Shown: positions 1 through 7,980, numbered from the stretch's first letter. The stretch: DNA of 25,272 nt from Acidimicrobiaceae bacterium (GCA_009785715.1 WQVT01000002.1:1-25272), one strand, 5' to 3'. Notes: generated by a model from the letters alone, not told the origin. Program-made: numbers and translations.

Positions 1-422
1 CCACGTTCGACGACGGGTGGTGCCGGACAGGCGACGTCTACCGGCGGGACGCCAACGGCTACTTCTACTTTGTCGGGCGCAACAGCGACATGATCAAGGC
101 AGGCGGCATCTGGGTCTCTCCCGCCGAGGTGGAATCCGTGCTACTGGAGCACCCGAGCGTGCTCGAGGCGGCAGTCGTCGGTGGCCGCAACCAGGACGGC
201 TTGGAAACCACGGTCGCGTTCGTCGTGCCCGCCAGTGGCCAGACCGTCGAGCTCGAAGTGCTGACCGAACACTGCCGCCAACGCATGGCCAGCTTCAAAC
301 GGCCGCGCCAAATCCACGTCATCGACGCCCTGCCGAAGACGGCGACCGGCAAGATCCAGCGCTTCGAGCTGCGGGCCCGGCTCGAGCCCAACCGAGCCGA
401 CGTCCAGACCGCCGGGGCGTGA
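1..422 (+). CDS. Acyl-CoA/aryl-CoA ligase, C-terminal part (5' end outside window)
   Basis: This is the last ~140 residues of an AMP-forming acyl/aryl-CoA synthetase (ANL superfamily), which activates a carboxylic acid to its CoA thioester through an acyl-adenylate. The frame is open from base 3 at the left edge. The sequence shows the core motif W-x-RTGDVY, then the hinge motif GRNSDMIKAGGIWVSP-x-EVE, and finally the C-terminal catalytic lysine motif LPKTATGKIQR. The hinge wording with IWVSP resembles benzoate-CoA ligase-type enzymes, so an aromatic acid substrate is plausible but not proven. The stop TGA (420-422) overlaps the GTG start of the following hydrolase, so the two are probably translationally coupled. 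The substrate-binding N-terminal domain is missing from the window, so substrate cannot be judged. Confidence 0.9.
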   Translation, partial: TFDDGWCRTGDVYRRDANGYFYFVGRNSDMIKAGGIWVSPAEVESVLLEHPSVLEAAVVGGRNQDGLETTVAFVVPASGQTVELEVLTEHCRQRMASFKRPRQIHVIDALPKTATGKIQRFELRARLEPNRADVQTAGA

Positions 423-1201
423 CGACCCCACCTCTCGAGTCGACCATCGAGCTCAGCGGCGGCCCGGTTGAAGTACTGGAATGGCCGGCCCGGGCGGACC
501 GAGCGTCAATCGTCATGCTCCACGAAGGACTCGGATCGGCACGGCTGTGGCGATCCCTACCGGCCGCTCTGGCCGCCCGCACCGGCCGGCGGACGATCAC
601 CTGGTCCCGCCACGGATACGGACAGTCCGCACCGGCCCCGCTCCCCCGCCGGCCGTCCTACATGCACGACGAGGCAACTCAGGTTCTGCCTGAGTTCCTG
701 GCGGCCCTCGAGATCGACGAGCCGGTCCTGATCGGCCACAGCGACGGCGCGTCGATCGCACTCATCCACGCCGGTGTCGGCCACCCTGCCGAAAGCATCG
801 TCGCTATCGCGCCGCACGTCTTCGTGGAGGACGTCACCATCGCCGAAATCGAAGAAGCACGCCATCGATTCACAACCTCGGACCTGCCATCCAGGATGGC
901 CAGACATCACGCAGACGCCAACGCCACCTTCCGAGGCTGGAACGACATCTGGCTGTCAACCGAATTCCGTGACTGGTCGATCGAGGACCAGCTGTCCGGC
1001 ATTCGTTGTCCGGTGCTGCTCATCCAGGCGGCGGACGACCCGTACGGGACCTTCGACCAGCTCGACCGCATCGAAGCTGGCGTCGCCGGTGGGGTGCAGC
1101 GTCTGGCCCTCAAAGAGGGCGGGCACTCTCCTCACTTGACGCACGGCGACGAGATCGCCGGCGCCGTCGTCGACTTCCTTGCGTCTCCGCCCCCCTGCTA
1201 A
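419..1201 (+). CDS. Alpha/beta hydrolase
   Basis: A 260-residue alpha/beta-hydrolase-fold enzyme. The nucleophile elbow G-H-S-D-G puts Ser108 at the sharp turn, Asp206 or Asp207 lies in the AADDPYG loop, and His236 in EGGHSPHL completes a triad. An oxyanion-hole-like HEGLGS segment lies near residue 40. The start is taken as GTG 419 because it overlaps the CoA ligase stop (GTGA), and the domain begins soon after it. The open frame extends further upstream, but that part lies over the ligase and has no hydrolase similarity. Family members include esterases, lactonases and C-C hydrolases of ring-cleavage products. Coupling to an aryl-CoA ligase and proximity to an extradiol dioxygenase make a role in aromatic breakdown likely. 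The exact substrate is unknown. Confidence 0.88.
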   Translation: MTTPPLESTIELSGGPVEVLEWPARADRASIVMLHEGLGSARLWRSLPAALAARTGRRTITWSRHGYGQSAPAPLPRRPSYMHDEATQVLPEFLAALEIDEPVLIGHSDGASIALIHAGVGHPAESIVAIAPHVFVEDVTIAEIEEARHRFTTSDLPSRMARHHADANATFRGWNDIWLSTEFRDWSIEDQLSGIRCPVLLIQAADDPYGTFDQLDRIEAGVAGGVQRLALKEGGHSPHLTHGDEIAGAVVDFLASPPPC

Positions 1202-1216
1202 GCAAGTATTCCTTGC
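1202..1216. terminator. Small hairpin between convergent genes
   Basis: GCAAG (1202-1206) and CTTGC (1212-1216) form a 5-bp stem with a 5-base loop directly after the hydrolase stop and 11 bases before the end of the convergent phosphate transporter gene. It could act as a weak bidirectional terminator. There is no clear T tract, so this rests on position and symmetry only. Confidence 0.3.
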
Positions 1217-1227
1217 GCGCCGACGCC

Positions 1228-2499
1228 CTAAAGGACTGCCACGAGAACGATCACCAGGGCAGGCGCGAGTATGAAAACCGCGACGAGGTAAGTGGCGATG
1301 ATCCACTTGTGGGCGACCGCGATGTTGGCAAGGTGCTCGGCGCACCAGAGGGGAACCGGCCGCAGGATCGGAATGACGAAGATTATGACAATGGCAAAAA
1401 CGTTGTAGAGCAGGTGAACAAACGCGGCCTGCAGCCCAATCTTCGCGGTCGCGGTCCCTTCAACTGCGAACGCGGCGAACAGCGCCGTGAAGGTGGTACC
1501 TACATTGGCGCCGATGGTCACCGGGTAGATCTGCCCCGGGGTCAGGATGCCAGCTCCGGCGAAGGGAACCAGTACCGACTGGGTAATCGTGGAAGACTGG
1601 GTCAAGGTGGTGACAGCGGTGCCCGCGGCCATAGCGATGTAGGAGTTGCGGCCGACTGCCGCGGTCAGGATGGCGCGGGCCCTGCCGACCATCAGCAACT
1701 TCAGGAGCTTGCCGAGGTAACGCACCACTGCCAGGATGAGCAACGCGCCGATCACAATGGTGAAGAGCGGGCCCAAGGTGCCGGCGAGGTGAGTTGTCAC
1801 GTCTCTCACACCGTCGACCACCGGTCTGGTAGCGGCGCTGACAAAGTTGAATCGATTTGGGTCGGGCAGCCACCCGGTGTCGTAGAGGCCGTTGGTTAAC
1901 GCCCCGCTGGCCCGTTCGAGCGGATGCCACACCAACTCGATGGGGAAAAAGATCGCCAGGGCCAGAAAGTTGTAGAAGTCGTGGATAGTGGAGGCGCCCA
2001 GTGCCCTCCGGAATTCGTCACGATCACCGACGAACGTCAAGGCGACCAGGGTGCAGGTCACGGTAGTGCCGATATTTGCGCCGAGGATGATGGGAACGGC
2101 GTCGCGCACAGACAATGCGCCCGACCCGACCGCACTGACCGTGATAGCCGTCGTGGTGGTCGATGACTGGATCAAGACGGTGGCAAGGACCCCGACACAC
2201 AGCCCGACCCAGGCGTCGCCGGCGAAGGCGAACATGGCATGCGCGGCGTCGCCGCCTAGCCCCCTGAAGCCGCGGCTGATGATCCCAACCGCGCAAATCA
2301 GCAAGTAAATGAGCCCGACGACCGCGACCCAGCCAAGCGCCCTCGTCCACACCGGGAGATCGACTAACGGCGGTGGTGGCGCAGCATCCGGGACCGCCGT
2401 GACGTCCGCGTGGCCTGCCGGGAACTCATCCCGTCTCGGCGCGGCAACTCCTATGCCGAAATTGCTGCCAGATGACTCGAAGTCCCTTGGTGTCCCCAT
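1228..2499 (-). CDS. Na+/phosphate cotransporter family protein (NptA-like)
   Basis: A 423-residue multi-pass membrane protein of the Na_Pi_cotrans (PF02690) type, expected to import phosphate with sodium across the cytoplasmic membrane. The family's inverted duplicated signature is clear: QSST at 111-114 followed by GANIGTT at 140-146, and QSST at 301-304 followed by GANVGTT at 330-336. The first ~45 residues are polar and Pro/Ala-rich, and hydrophobic segments begin near residue 55. ATG 2499 is chosen because GAGGGG lies about 11 bases upstream. The frame stays open another ~410 bases upstream, but that stretch looks like non-coding high-GC sequence. There is no PhoU-like C-terminal domain, unlike many bacterial members. 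It converges with the alpha/beta hydrolase and shows no obvious link to the catabolic genes. Confidence 0.92.
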   Translation of the reverse strand: MGTPRDFESSGSNFGIGVAAPRRDEFPAGHADVTAVPDAAPPPPLVDLPVWTRALGWVAVVGLIYLLICAVGIISRGFRGLGGDAAHAMFAFAGDAWVGLCVGVLATVLIQSSTTTTAITVSAVGSGALSVRDAVPIILGANIGTTVTCTLVALTFVGDRDEFRRALGASTIHDFYNFLALAIFFPIELVWHPLERASGALTNGLYDTGWLPDPNRFNFVSAATRPVVDGVRDVTTHLAGTLGPLFTIVIGALLILAVVRYLGKLLKLLMVGRARAILTAAVGRNSYIAMAAGTAVTTLTQSSTITQSVLVPFAGAGILTPGQIYPVTIGANVGTTFTALFAAFAVEGTATAKIGLQAAFVHLLYNVFAIVIIFVIPILRPVPLWCAEHLANIAVAHKWIIATYLVAVFILAPALVIVLVAVL

Positions 2500-2604
2500 T
2501 TCATTCGATACCCCTCGCCCGCTGACATTGAAGGTCCCCAACCAGAGCCGATGGTGGTTCCGCGTTCCTGAACCAGAAATGGGGTGGCCGCCACTGACGG
2601 TGAC

Positions 2605-2633
2605 ATGCTCGTCCTTGATTGAGTAGCTGTCAA
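2605..2633 (-). promoter_or_regulatory. Candidate promoter for the phosphate cotransporter gene
   Basis: On the minus strand a consensus -35 box TTGACA (2633-2628) is followed after 17 bases by GAGCAT (2610-2605), a weak -10 match. Transcription would start near 2598, giving a leader of about 100 bases before ATG 2499. The -35 is perfect and the -10 is poor, so this is tentative. Confidence 0.3.
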
Positions 2634-2738
2634 GTAGTGAGGGGGCCGATCGAAGAGGCCGTGTCGGAGGGCGAGAGTGCGTCGGGTGCGAGGGGCCCCT
2701 GGGACCGTTGGATAGCGTCAGCTGATGAGAATCCGCAG

Positions 2739-2818
2739 GGCTTTGGTGTCCAACGAAACCTCTGTGCGACTGAAGGGAGGCCCGAAGTGGGCAACAGCGA
2801 AACACCTGAAAAGGAGCC
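2739..2818 (+). promoter_or_regulatory. Structured leader upstream of MetE-like gene
   Basis: The leader can form a three-way junction. The closing stem is GGTGT (2745-2749) with ACACC (2802-2806), extended outward, with interruptions, by GGCT (2739-2742) with AGCC (2815-2818). Inside are CCTCT (2759-2763) with GGAGG (2776-2780) and, immediately adjacent, CCC (2781-2783) with GGG (2789-2791). The two single-stranded linkers carry similar sequences, CAACGAAAC and CAACAGCGAAAC. The outer stem would enclose an AAGGAG sequence (2811-2816). It does not match any riboswitch class I can recall. Its presence is seen by pairing, and its function is inferred. Confidence 0.35.
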
Positions 2819-2839
2819 GGTACGAAGAGGGGGGTGGCG

Positions 2840-3853
2840 GTGACCAACGTCCATTTCGTGGGTAGCGTCGCCCTTGACTCGCCAGAGGAGGTGTTCGCCG
2901 CCATCGGCACCGCCCTCGGCCCTCATCTCAAGCGAGTCCCCGACGGAGAACCGGGTGGCCGCCGCCTGTGGATCAGTTGGCAAATCCCCGTCTTGCGGGC
3001 CAACCCCTCGCTCTCACCGGTAGGCCAGAACCAGGTCCCGCTCAAGCTCGCCGAAGGAACAGATCCAGCTGAGCTTCACTTTGGCGAATTGGGGTACGCG
3101 AGGGAGGCCCGAACCTCCTACCAGGACTTCCTGGCCGCACGTCGGATGGGCCAGCTCCCTGGATCTGTCCGGTTCCAGGTGGCTCTTCCCACGCCCTGGG
3201 CCGTGGTGACGCCCTTCTGTGTGCAGCCCGACGCCACCCAGATCTATCCCGCCTACGAAGAGGCCATGCTCAAGGAGATCGACCGAATTAGTAGGGCCAT
3301 TCCTCATGAAGATCTGGCTATCCAGTGGGACGTCTGCATAGAGATGGTGTCCTGGGATGGGCGGTCGCCGAACAGCCCTCCCTTTGCCGGCATGGACGAG
3401 CTGTTCTCGCGGAACTTCGCTCGGCTGGGTGCGGCTGTTCCGGCTGACGTTGAGCTCGGTTTCCACCTCTGTTACGGGGACCTGGACGCTCGCCACTTCG
3501 TGGAGCCAACCGACGCCACGAAGATGGTGGAGCTGGCCAACCTCATTCGCAGAGGCGTGAACCGCCACATCACCTGGATGCACCTGCCTGTGCCGATCGA
3601 CCGGGCCGACGATGCCTTCTATGTCCCTCTGCGAGAGCTCGATCTTGCCCCTGAGACGGAGCTCTATCTGGGGCTGGTGCACGCACAAGACGGTGTCGCC
3701 GGCACCCGGAGGCGCATGGAAGTCGCGAAGAAGTACGTCGCTGACTTCGGCATCGCCTCCGAGTGCGGTATCTCCCGTGGCCGCGACGCGAACCTTGCCA
3801 TGCGCTTCATCGAGACCTACGCCGGAGCCGCTGCCTCCGCCGAGGGAGTCTAG
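2840..3853 (+). CDS. MetE-like (UROD/MetE superfamily) protein
   Basis: A 337-residue protein that I read as a divergent single-barrel member of the cobalamin-independent methionine synthase/UROD-like superfamily. Supporting features are an N-terminal HFVGSV segment, VPDGEPGG near 33-40, a zinc-type H-x-C at FHLCYGD (His209, Cys211), and a late Cys309 in SECGISRGRD. Where MetE proteins carry a glutamate ligand between these, this protein has ITWMHLP (His248), so the metal set may be H-C-H-C. GTG 2840 is preferred over GTG 2834 because the purine run AGAGGGGGG sits at better spacing. No substrate can be named. A second, canonical-ligand MetE-like protein lies at 15428-16600. The stop shares the palindrome CTAG with the convergent monooxygenase stop. 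Confidence 0.65.
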   Translation: MTNVHFVGSVALDSPEEVFAAIGTALGPHLKRVPDGEPGGRRLWISWQIPVLRANPSLSPVGQNQVPLKLAEGTDPAELHFGELGYAREARTSYQDFLAARRMGQLPGSVRFQVALPTPWAVVTPFCVQPDATQIYPAYEEAMLKEIDRISRAIPHEDLAIQWDVCIEMVSWDGRSPNSPPFAGMDELFSRNFARLGAAVPADVELGFHLCYGDLDARHFVEPTDATKMVELANLIRRGVNRHITWMHLPVPIDRADDAFYVPLRELDLAPETELYLGLVHAQDGVAGTRRRMEVAKKYVADFGIASECGISRGRDANLAMRFIETYAGAAASAEGV

Positions 3854-5028
3854 AAAGGCCCCGGCTCAGGCGGAAGCCCGAAGACGTGGCGTCCATAGGC
3901 CATCGCGACCGGGTCCCAGAACAGAGCCGTTTGGTGTGAGCCGGCGTGTACGTCCCGATGGAACCGTTGCATCGGGTCGGAGTCGTAAAGTGCGTGCCCG
4001 CCGCTCGCATCGAACAAGCGGTTGACGGCGCGGACCGCCAGCATGGCCACGAAGGACATGTCGCGCCGCATCCTCGTTACTTCCCTATCGGTGAACGGGT
4101 CGCCGATGGCGCCGCGCTCGACCACCTCGGCGGCGTCGTGACGAAGGACAAGGCGGGCCGCGTCGACTTCTGCAGAGGACTCGGCGACCCGCATCTGCAT
4201 CCCGGCGGAGTCGGCCCGCCGGCCAGGCGTGGATCCCCCGATGGCCCGCTGAATGAAGTTTTCGACCGCTCCCTGGGCGATCCCGACCAGTGGGGCACTG
4301 AGTGTCCAGGGAAGCAAGGCGCCCGTCGGGGCTCGGTAGCTCGGGCGCTTGTGGACCTCCCAGCCCGTCGGCTGATTCGGGCCGAACGGGAAGGGGCCGA
4401 TCCGGTGGACGGGCACGAAGGCGTCATCAACCACGATGTCGTTGCTGCCGGTGCCACGAAGGCCGGAAGTAAACCAGGTATCGATGACCATGACGTCGGC
4501 CTTGGGGACGATCACCATCACCGGCCCATGTGCGCCCATGGCTCCGAGCAGCACCCAGGTGGCGGCGTAGCTCCCGCTCGAGAAGTCCCACCGCCCGGAC
4601 AGCCGGTATCCCCCCTTCGCCGGTTCCAGCGTGCCTGCAGGCGTGAAGGAGCTCGAGGCGAAGGTGCTGGGACCGTCGGCGAAGTACTCCTCTTGTCCTG
4701 CGAGCGGCCACTGCCCGACCATCCAGTTGTGGGTAGCCCACACGGAGAAGCACCACGCGGTTGACCCACAGCCGCGGCCCAACTCCATGGCGACGTCGAA
4801 TGACACGTGGTGGTCGCAGCCGTTTCCGCCGAAGCGCTCCGGCGTGGCGATGTGAAGCAGGCCGGCGTCTCTGATGTCCTCCACGGTCTCGTCCGGGATC
4901 CGGCGTTCCTGTTCCGCCCGGTGTGCCCGCTCTTGCAGGACGGGCACCAGCTCTGCCGCCCGACGAACCATCCCCTCGGCCGGCACCCCGGACTCTCCGA
5001 GGTTGTCTACCTCGGCCGGCCGGCTCAT
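3850..5028 (-). CDS. HsaA-like flavin-dependent monooxygenase (acyl-CoA dehydrogenase fold)
   Basis: A 392-residue protein of the acyl-CoA dehydrogenase fold in the branch of group D two-component flavin monooxygenases (HsaA, HpaH-like; C-terminal domain PF08028). Such enzymes ortho-hydroxylate phenols using reduced flavin supplied by a separate reductase. Seen in the sequence are a helical N-terminal domain to ~residue 90, the segment SGRWDFSSGSY (144-154), GLRGTGSND (189-197), and the C-terminal helix with GGHALYDSDPMQRFHRD-x-HAGSHQ (343-365), typical of this branch rather than of true acyl-CoA dehydrogenases. There is no catalytic glutamate region that I can recognise. ATG 5028 overlaps the stop of the upstream extradiol dioxygenase (ATGA), so the two are coupled: hydroxylation gives a catechol, then ring cleavage. 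No flavin reductase partner is visible in the window. Confidence 0.85.
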   Translation of the reverse strand: MSRPAEVDNLGESGVPAEGMVRRAAELVPVLQERAHRAEQERRIPDETVEDIRDAGLLHIATPERFGGNGCDHHVSFDVAMELGRGCGSTAWCFSVWATHNWMVGQWPLAGQEEYFADGPSTFASSSFTPAGTLEPAKGGYRLSGRWDFSSGSYAATWVLLGAMGAHGPVMVIVPKADVMVIDTWFTSGLRGTGSNDIVVDDAFVPVHRIGPFPFGPNQPTGWEVHKRPSYRAPTGALLPWTLSAPLVGIAQGAVENFIQRAIGGSTPGRRADSAGMQMRVAESSAEVDAARLVLRHDAAEVVERGAIGDPFTDREVTRMRRDMSFVAMLAVRAVNRLFDASGGHALYDSDPMQRFHRDVHAGSHQTALFWDPVAMAYGRHVFGLPPEPGPF

Positions 5029-5972
5029 ACCGGGGGAGCCACCCAGAGCCCAGGATCGTTCTCCCGCAGTTCGGCCGGGGGACGGTCGGGCTCACCGGCG
5101 TTGCCTGGACGGGCAGGCCCGGAGAGCTGCGGCCCCGGAGCCACCTGCCACACGTCGGCCACGTCGTGCTCCCGAGGCTGCCATTCCTCAGGGACGCGCT
5201 CGACCTCGGCGGTGTACTCAGACACGTTGCCGACGGGATCGAAGAAGTAGTAAAAGGCGTTATCGCCGGCGGAATGGCGTCCCGGACCCCACATCGGGGT
5301 GGACCGCTTATCCTGCATCACCCGGCCGGCCCCCCGCAGCATGTCGTCGATCGACGAAAGCTCGAAGGCCACGTGGTTCACTGCGGTGACCGGTGACTGG
5401 GCCACCGCAAAGCTGTGGTGGACGGCGTTACAGCGCCAGAACGTCATGAACCGTCCACGCAACCAGTCCGACAGGACAAAGCCGAGCTTCTCCCGGTAGA
5501 ACTCCTCCACCTTCTCCTGGTTGGGGGAGCTCACCACGATGTGGCTGAGACCAACGGGGATTCCCTCGCGCTCCGCCACGGCCCTCGCTGATCGGGGGGC
5601 CACGTCGCTCGAGACCTCCACCACCCGTCCATCCGGGTCAAAGAACCGAAATCCGTAGCCGCCTCCCGGCGTATCCAGCTGCGCCGGTTCGTTGACCAGG
5701 CGGACTCCGGTCGACGAGAGGTCGGAGGCCAGCTGGTCAACCGTCTCCGTGCTCTCGGCGCCAAACCCGATCAGGTCGAGCCGTCGCCGTTCATCGCTGG
5801 AGCGGCGCACCCGGTAGATGTACTGCTCCGGCGAGCCTTCCGCACCGAAGAAGTGGATTCCGTCGTCGCTCGCGACCTCGGTCAGGCCCCACACCCCGCC
5901 GTAAAACGACACCGCCTCCTCGAAGTCGGGAACTGCCATTCCGACATAACGCAGGTGGGTCACCCTAGCCAC
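5025..5972 (-). CDS. Two-domain extradiol ring-cleavage dioxygenase (VOC superfamily)
   Basis: A 315-residue type I extradiol dioxygenase with two vicinal-oxygen-chelate domains (about 3-123 and 138-265), the length of 2,3-dihydroxybiphenyl/HsaC-type enzymes. The iron ligands expected in the second domain are all present: His144 (LSHIVV), His200 (VNHVAFE) and Glu252 (NVSEY). The usual second-shell residues also appear: His186 in VHHSFAV, His233 in GPGRHS, and the aromatic pair before FFDP. It should cleave a catechol-like ring meta to the hydroxyls with O2. GTG 5972 is chosen because AAAGGAGAG lies about 5 bases upstream. An ATG 24 bases earlier lies ahead of that ribosome site. A Pro-rich tail of ~40 residues follows the catalytic domain. 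It overlaps the monooxygenase gene by 4 bp. Confidence 0.9.
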   Translation of the reverse strand: MARVTHLRYVGMAVPDFEEAVSFYGGVWGLTEVASDDGIHFFGAEGSPEQYIYRVRRSSDERRRLDLIGFGAESTETVDQLASDLSSTGVRLVNEPAQLDTPGGGYGFRFFDPDGRVVEVSSDVAPRSARAVAEREGIPVGLSHIVVSSPNQEKVEEFYREKLGFVLSDWLRGRFMTFWRCNAVHHSFAVAQSPVTAVNHVAFELSSIDDMLRGAGRVMQDKRSTPMWGPGRHSAGDNAFYYFFDPVGNVSEYTAEVERVPEEWQPREHDVADVWQVAPGPQLSGPARPGNAGEPDRPPAELRENDPGLWVAPPV

Positions 5973-6040
5973 GATCTCTCCTTTCGTCGTCGTCAATATT
6001 CGATATCAGGCGCGAGCTGAGCGCCTGGTCCAGCTACAGC

Positions 6041-6808
6041 TCAGGCCTGTACCTGGCCGCCGTCGATCAGGATGGCCTGGCCCGTGATGGATCTCCCGTG
6101 GTCCGAGGCCAGCAGGACGCAGAGAGCTGCCACGTCGGCCGCGTCGATCAGCCGGCCTTGTGGGGTGAGCAGCGCTTCCCTCGCCTGCTCGTAGCTGCGA
6201 CCGGTCCTCGCCGAGATGTTGTCGATGGTGGCGTCGGTCATAGGGGTGTCGACGTAGTGCGGGCAGAGGCAGTTGAACGTCACCCCGCTCCGGATGTACT
6301 CGTTGGCCAGCGCCCGGGTCAGCCCCAGCAGGCCGTGCTTGGCAACCGTGTATGGCACGGCGTAGCGGAGCCCGATTCGGGAGGCCACGGAGCCGATCGA
6401 GATGACCGCCCCATCCCTGCGAGCCAACATCCCGGGCAACGCCGCCCGGGTCAGCCAGAACGGCCCGTCGAGGTCCACCGACAGCACGCGCCGCCACGTC
6501 TCGGTGTCGGTGTCGGTGAACTTGGCCGACTCGGCGATGCCGGCGTTGTTCACCAGGACGTCGAGGTGGCCGAGCTCGCGCTCGACCGTCTCCACGGCCA
6601 GGCGGCACGCCTCCTCGTTCGCGACGTCAAGCGCCAGGGGCAGCGAGCCGGGACCGCATTCCCGAGCAACGTCCTGGACGGAACTGACGGCCCGGGCCGT
6701 GACGGCGACGCGGGCCCCCGATTCGGAGAGGGCCACCGCGATCGCCCGACCGATCCCTCTGCTCGCGCCGGTCACCAGCGCGGTCTTTCCTTCGAGTGCT
6801 TTCATCAT
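6041..6808 (-). CDS. SDR family NAD(P)-dependent oxidoreductase
   Basis: A classical 255-residue short-chain dehydrogenase/reductase. The Rossmann cofactor motif TGASRGIG is at 13-20, NNAG at 87-90, and the catalytic Ser140, Tyr153 and Lys157 (Y-x-x-x-K) are all present. It ends with the usual GQAILIDGGQ segment. Arg residues after the second strand (VAVTARA) favour NADP but do not settle it. Two consecutive ATG codons (6808 and 6805) follow AAGGGA, and the second has slightly better spacing. It is the third gene of the minus-strand operon, 68 bp upstream of the extradiol dioxygenase, so it probably oxidises or reduces a pathway alcohol or ketone such as a dihydrodiol or hydroxyacid. The substrate cannot be fixed from sequence. 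Confidence 0.92.
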   Translation of the reverse strand: MMKALEGKTALVTGASRGIGRAIAVALSESGARVAVTARAVSSVQDVARECGPGSLPLALDVANEEACRLAVETVERELGHLDVLVNNAGIAESAKFTDTDTETWRRVLSVDLDGPFWLTRAALPGMLARRDGAVISIGSVASRIGLRYAVPYTVAKHGLLGLTRALANEYIRSGVTFNCLCPHYVDTPMTDATIDNISARTGRSYEQAREALLTPQGRLIDAADVAALCVLLASDHGRSITGQAILIDGGQVQA

Positions 6809-6880
6809 TCGTCCCTTGGTCGATTGAGTTCGGCTCGCAGAAGGTGAACGCAGGCGGCGTGATGTGGTCCTTCCCCACCC

Positions 6881-7951
6881 CTAGTCCGTCGCCTCCGGGA
6901 GGTTGTCGATGATGGCGTCGGTGACGTACGAGGTCGAGTCCGAGCCCCCGATATCCGGTGTCCCGACCCCACTGCGGAGCGTGACCTCGATGGCATCGAC
7001 GACCCGGCGTGCGTCTGCCCGGCTGCCGAGGAAGTCGAGCATCATCGCCGCGGTCCAGATCTCTCCGATCGGATTGGCGATCTGCTTGCCGGCGATATCG
7101 GGCGCCGATCCGTGGACCGGCTCGAACATGGAGGGCAGCGCACGTTCGGGGTTCAGGTTCGCCGCGGGCGCGAGCCCGATGCTGCCCATGATCGCCCCGC
7201 CGATGTCCGTCAGGATGTCGGCGTGGAGGTTCGACCCCACCACGACATCCAGCGTGTCCGGATGGGTGATGAAGCGGGCCGCCAACGCGTCGACCAGGGC
7301 GAACTCGACCTCGACGTCTGGGTACTCGGTCGAGATCTCCCGCGCCACCTGGTCCCAGAAGGGCATGGTATGGACGATCCCGTTGGACTTCGTGCAAACC
7401 GTGAGCCGCCGGGACCGTCCGCGAGCGAGGTCGAAGGCGTACCGCATCACCCGCTCCGTACCTATACGGGAAAAGTAGTCCACCTGGAGCGCCACTTCTG
7501 ACGGAGTTCCTTCATGGATTCGTCCACCTATGACCGAATACTCACCCTCGCTGTTCTCGCGGACGACCATCATGTCGATACTGCCTGCCTCGCGGTCGCG
7601 GAGCGGGGAAACCACCCCGGGGAGGAGCCGGATCGGCCGCAGGTTGATGTACTGCTGGAAGTGCCGGCGGATGGGGATCAAGAGTCCCCAGAGCGAGAGG
7701 TGATCGGGGATGTCCGGCGCGCCGATCGCCCCGAGCAGGATCGCGTCAGAGTGAGCGAGGCGATCAAGGCCGTCTTCGGGCATCATGCGCCCGGTGGCCC
7801 GGTAGAGATCACACCCCCAGTCCAGGTCCGTGTACACGAACTCGAGCGCTCCGCCGGACGAGGAGACTGCGTCGAGGACGCGGACAGCCTCGGGGACCAC
7901 CTCCTTGCCGACACCGTCGCCCGGGATGACTGCGATCCTGACCGGCTCCAA
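6881..7951 (-). CDS. Isocitrate/isopropylmalate-family dehydrogenase (tartrate/D-malate type)
   Basis: A 356-residue metal- and NAD-dependent beta-decarboxylating dehydrogenase. The N terminus has IAVIPGDGVGKEV, followed by WGCDLYRATGRMMPEDGL and LWGLLIPIRRHFQQYINLRP, wording typical of tartrate dehydrogenase/decarboxylase (TtuC) and D-malate dehydrogenase (DmlA) rather than LeuB. VRENSEGEYS and SNLHADILTDIGG supply the substrate/metal region, and FEPVHGSAPDIAGK the cofactor loop. TTG 7951 is chosen because a near-perfect AGAAGGAGG ribosome site lies 8 bases upstream. The open frame further upstream overlaps the hydrolase gene. It is second in the minus-strand operon, 29 bp after the SGNH hydrolase. 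It probably oxidatively decarboxylates a 2-hydroxy-diacid formed in the pathway. A leucine biosynthetic role is unlikely in this context. Confidence 0.88.
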   Translation of the reverse strand: MEPVRIAVIPGDGVGKEVVPEAVRVLDAVSSSGGALEFVYTDLDWGCDLYRATGRMMPEDGLDRLAHSDAILLGAIGAPDIPDHLSLWGLLIPIRRHFQQYINLRPIRLLPGVVSPLRDREAGSIDMMVVRENSEGEYSVIGGRIHEGTPSEVALQVDYFSRIGTERVMRYAFDLARGRSRRLTVCTKSNGIVHTMPFWDQVAREISTEYPDVEVEFALVDALAARFITHPDTLDVVVGSNLHADILTDIGGAIMGSIGLAPAANLNPERALPSMFEPVHGSAPDIAGKQIANPIGEIWTAAMMLDFLGSRADARRVVDAIEVTLRSGVGTPDIGGSDSTSYVTDAIIDNLPEATD

Positions 7952-7980
7952 ACCCTGCGCCTCCTTCTCCGCCGTGTTTG

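Larger units (their letters stand above)
2500..2839. other. 340-bp divergent intergenic region
   Basis: No convincing gene is visible between the start of the phosphate transporter and the start of the MetE-like gene. Short open frames here have no recognisable motifs. The minus-strand TTGACA promoter candidate lies in the left half. The right half, 2739-2818, can fold into a branched structure described separately. Confidence 0.6.

Noticed and set aside
2764..2818. GTGCGAC-type 5' end of a group II intron
   Set aside because: The heptamer matches the intron 5' consensus by eye, but no domain V, reverse transcriptase or 3' end is present.
2619..2843. 74-codon open frame before the first MetE-like gene
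   Set aside because: No motif and no convincing ribosome site, and it overlaps the foldable leader.
2500..2910. N-terminal extension of the phosphate cotransporter
   Set aside because: The frame is open, but the extension has no membrane segments or family similarity, crosses the likely promoter, and ATG 2499 has an acceptable ribosome site.
3850..5028. Ordinary acyl-CoA dehydrogenase
   Set aside because: The C-terminal region and the coupling to an extradiol dioxygenase match HsaA-like flavin monooxygenases better.
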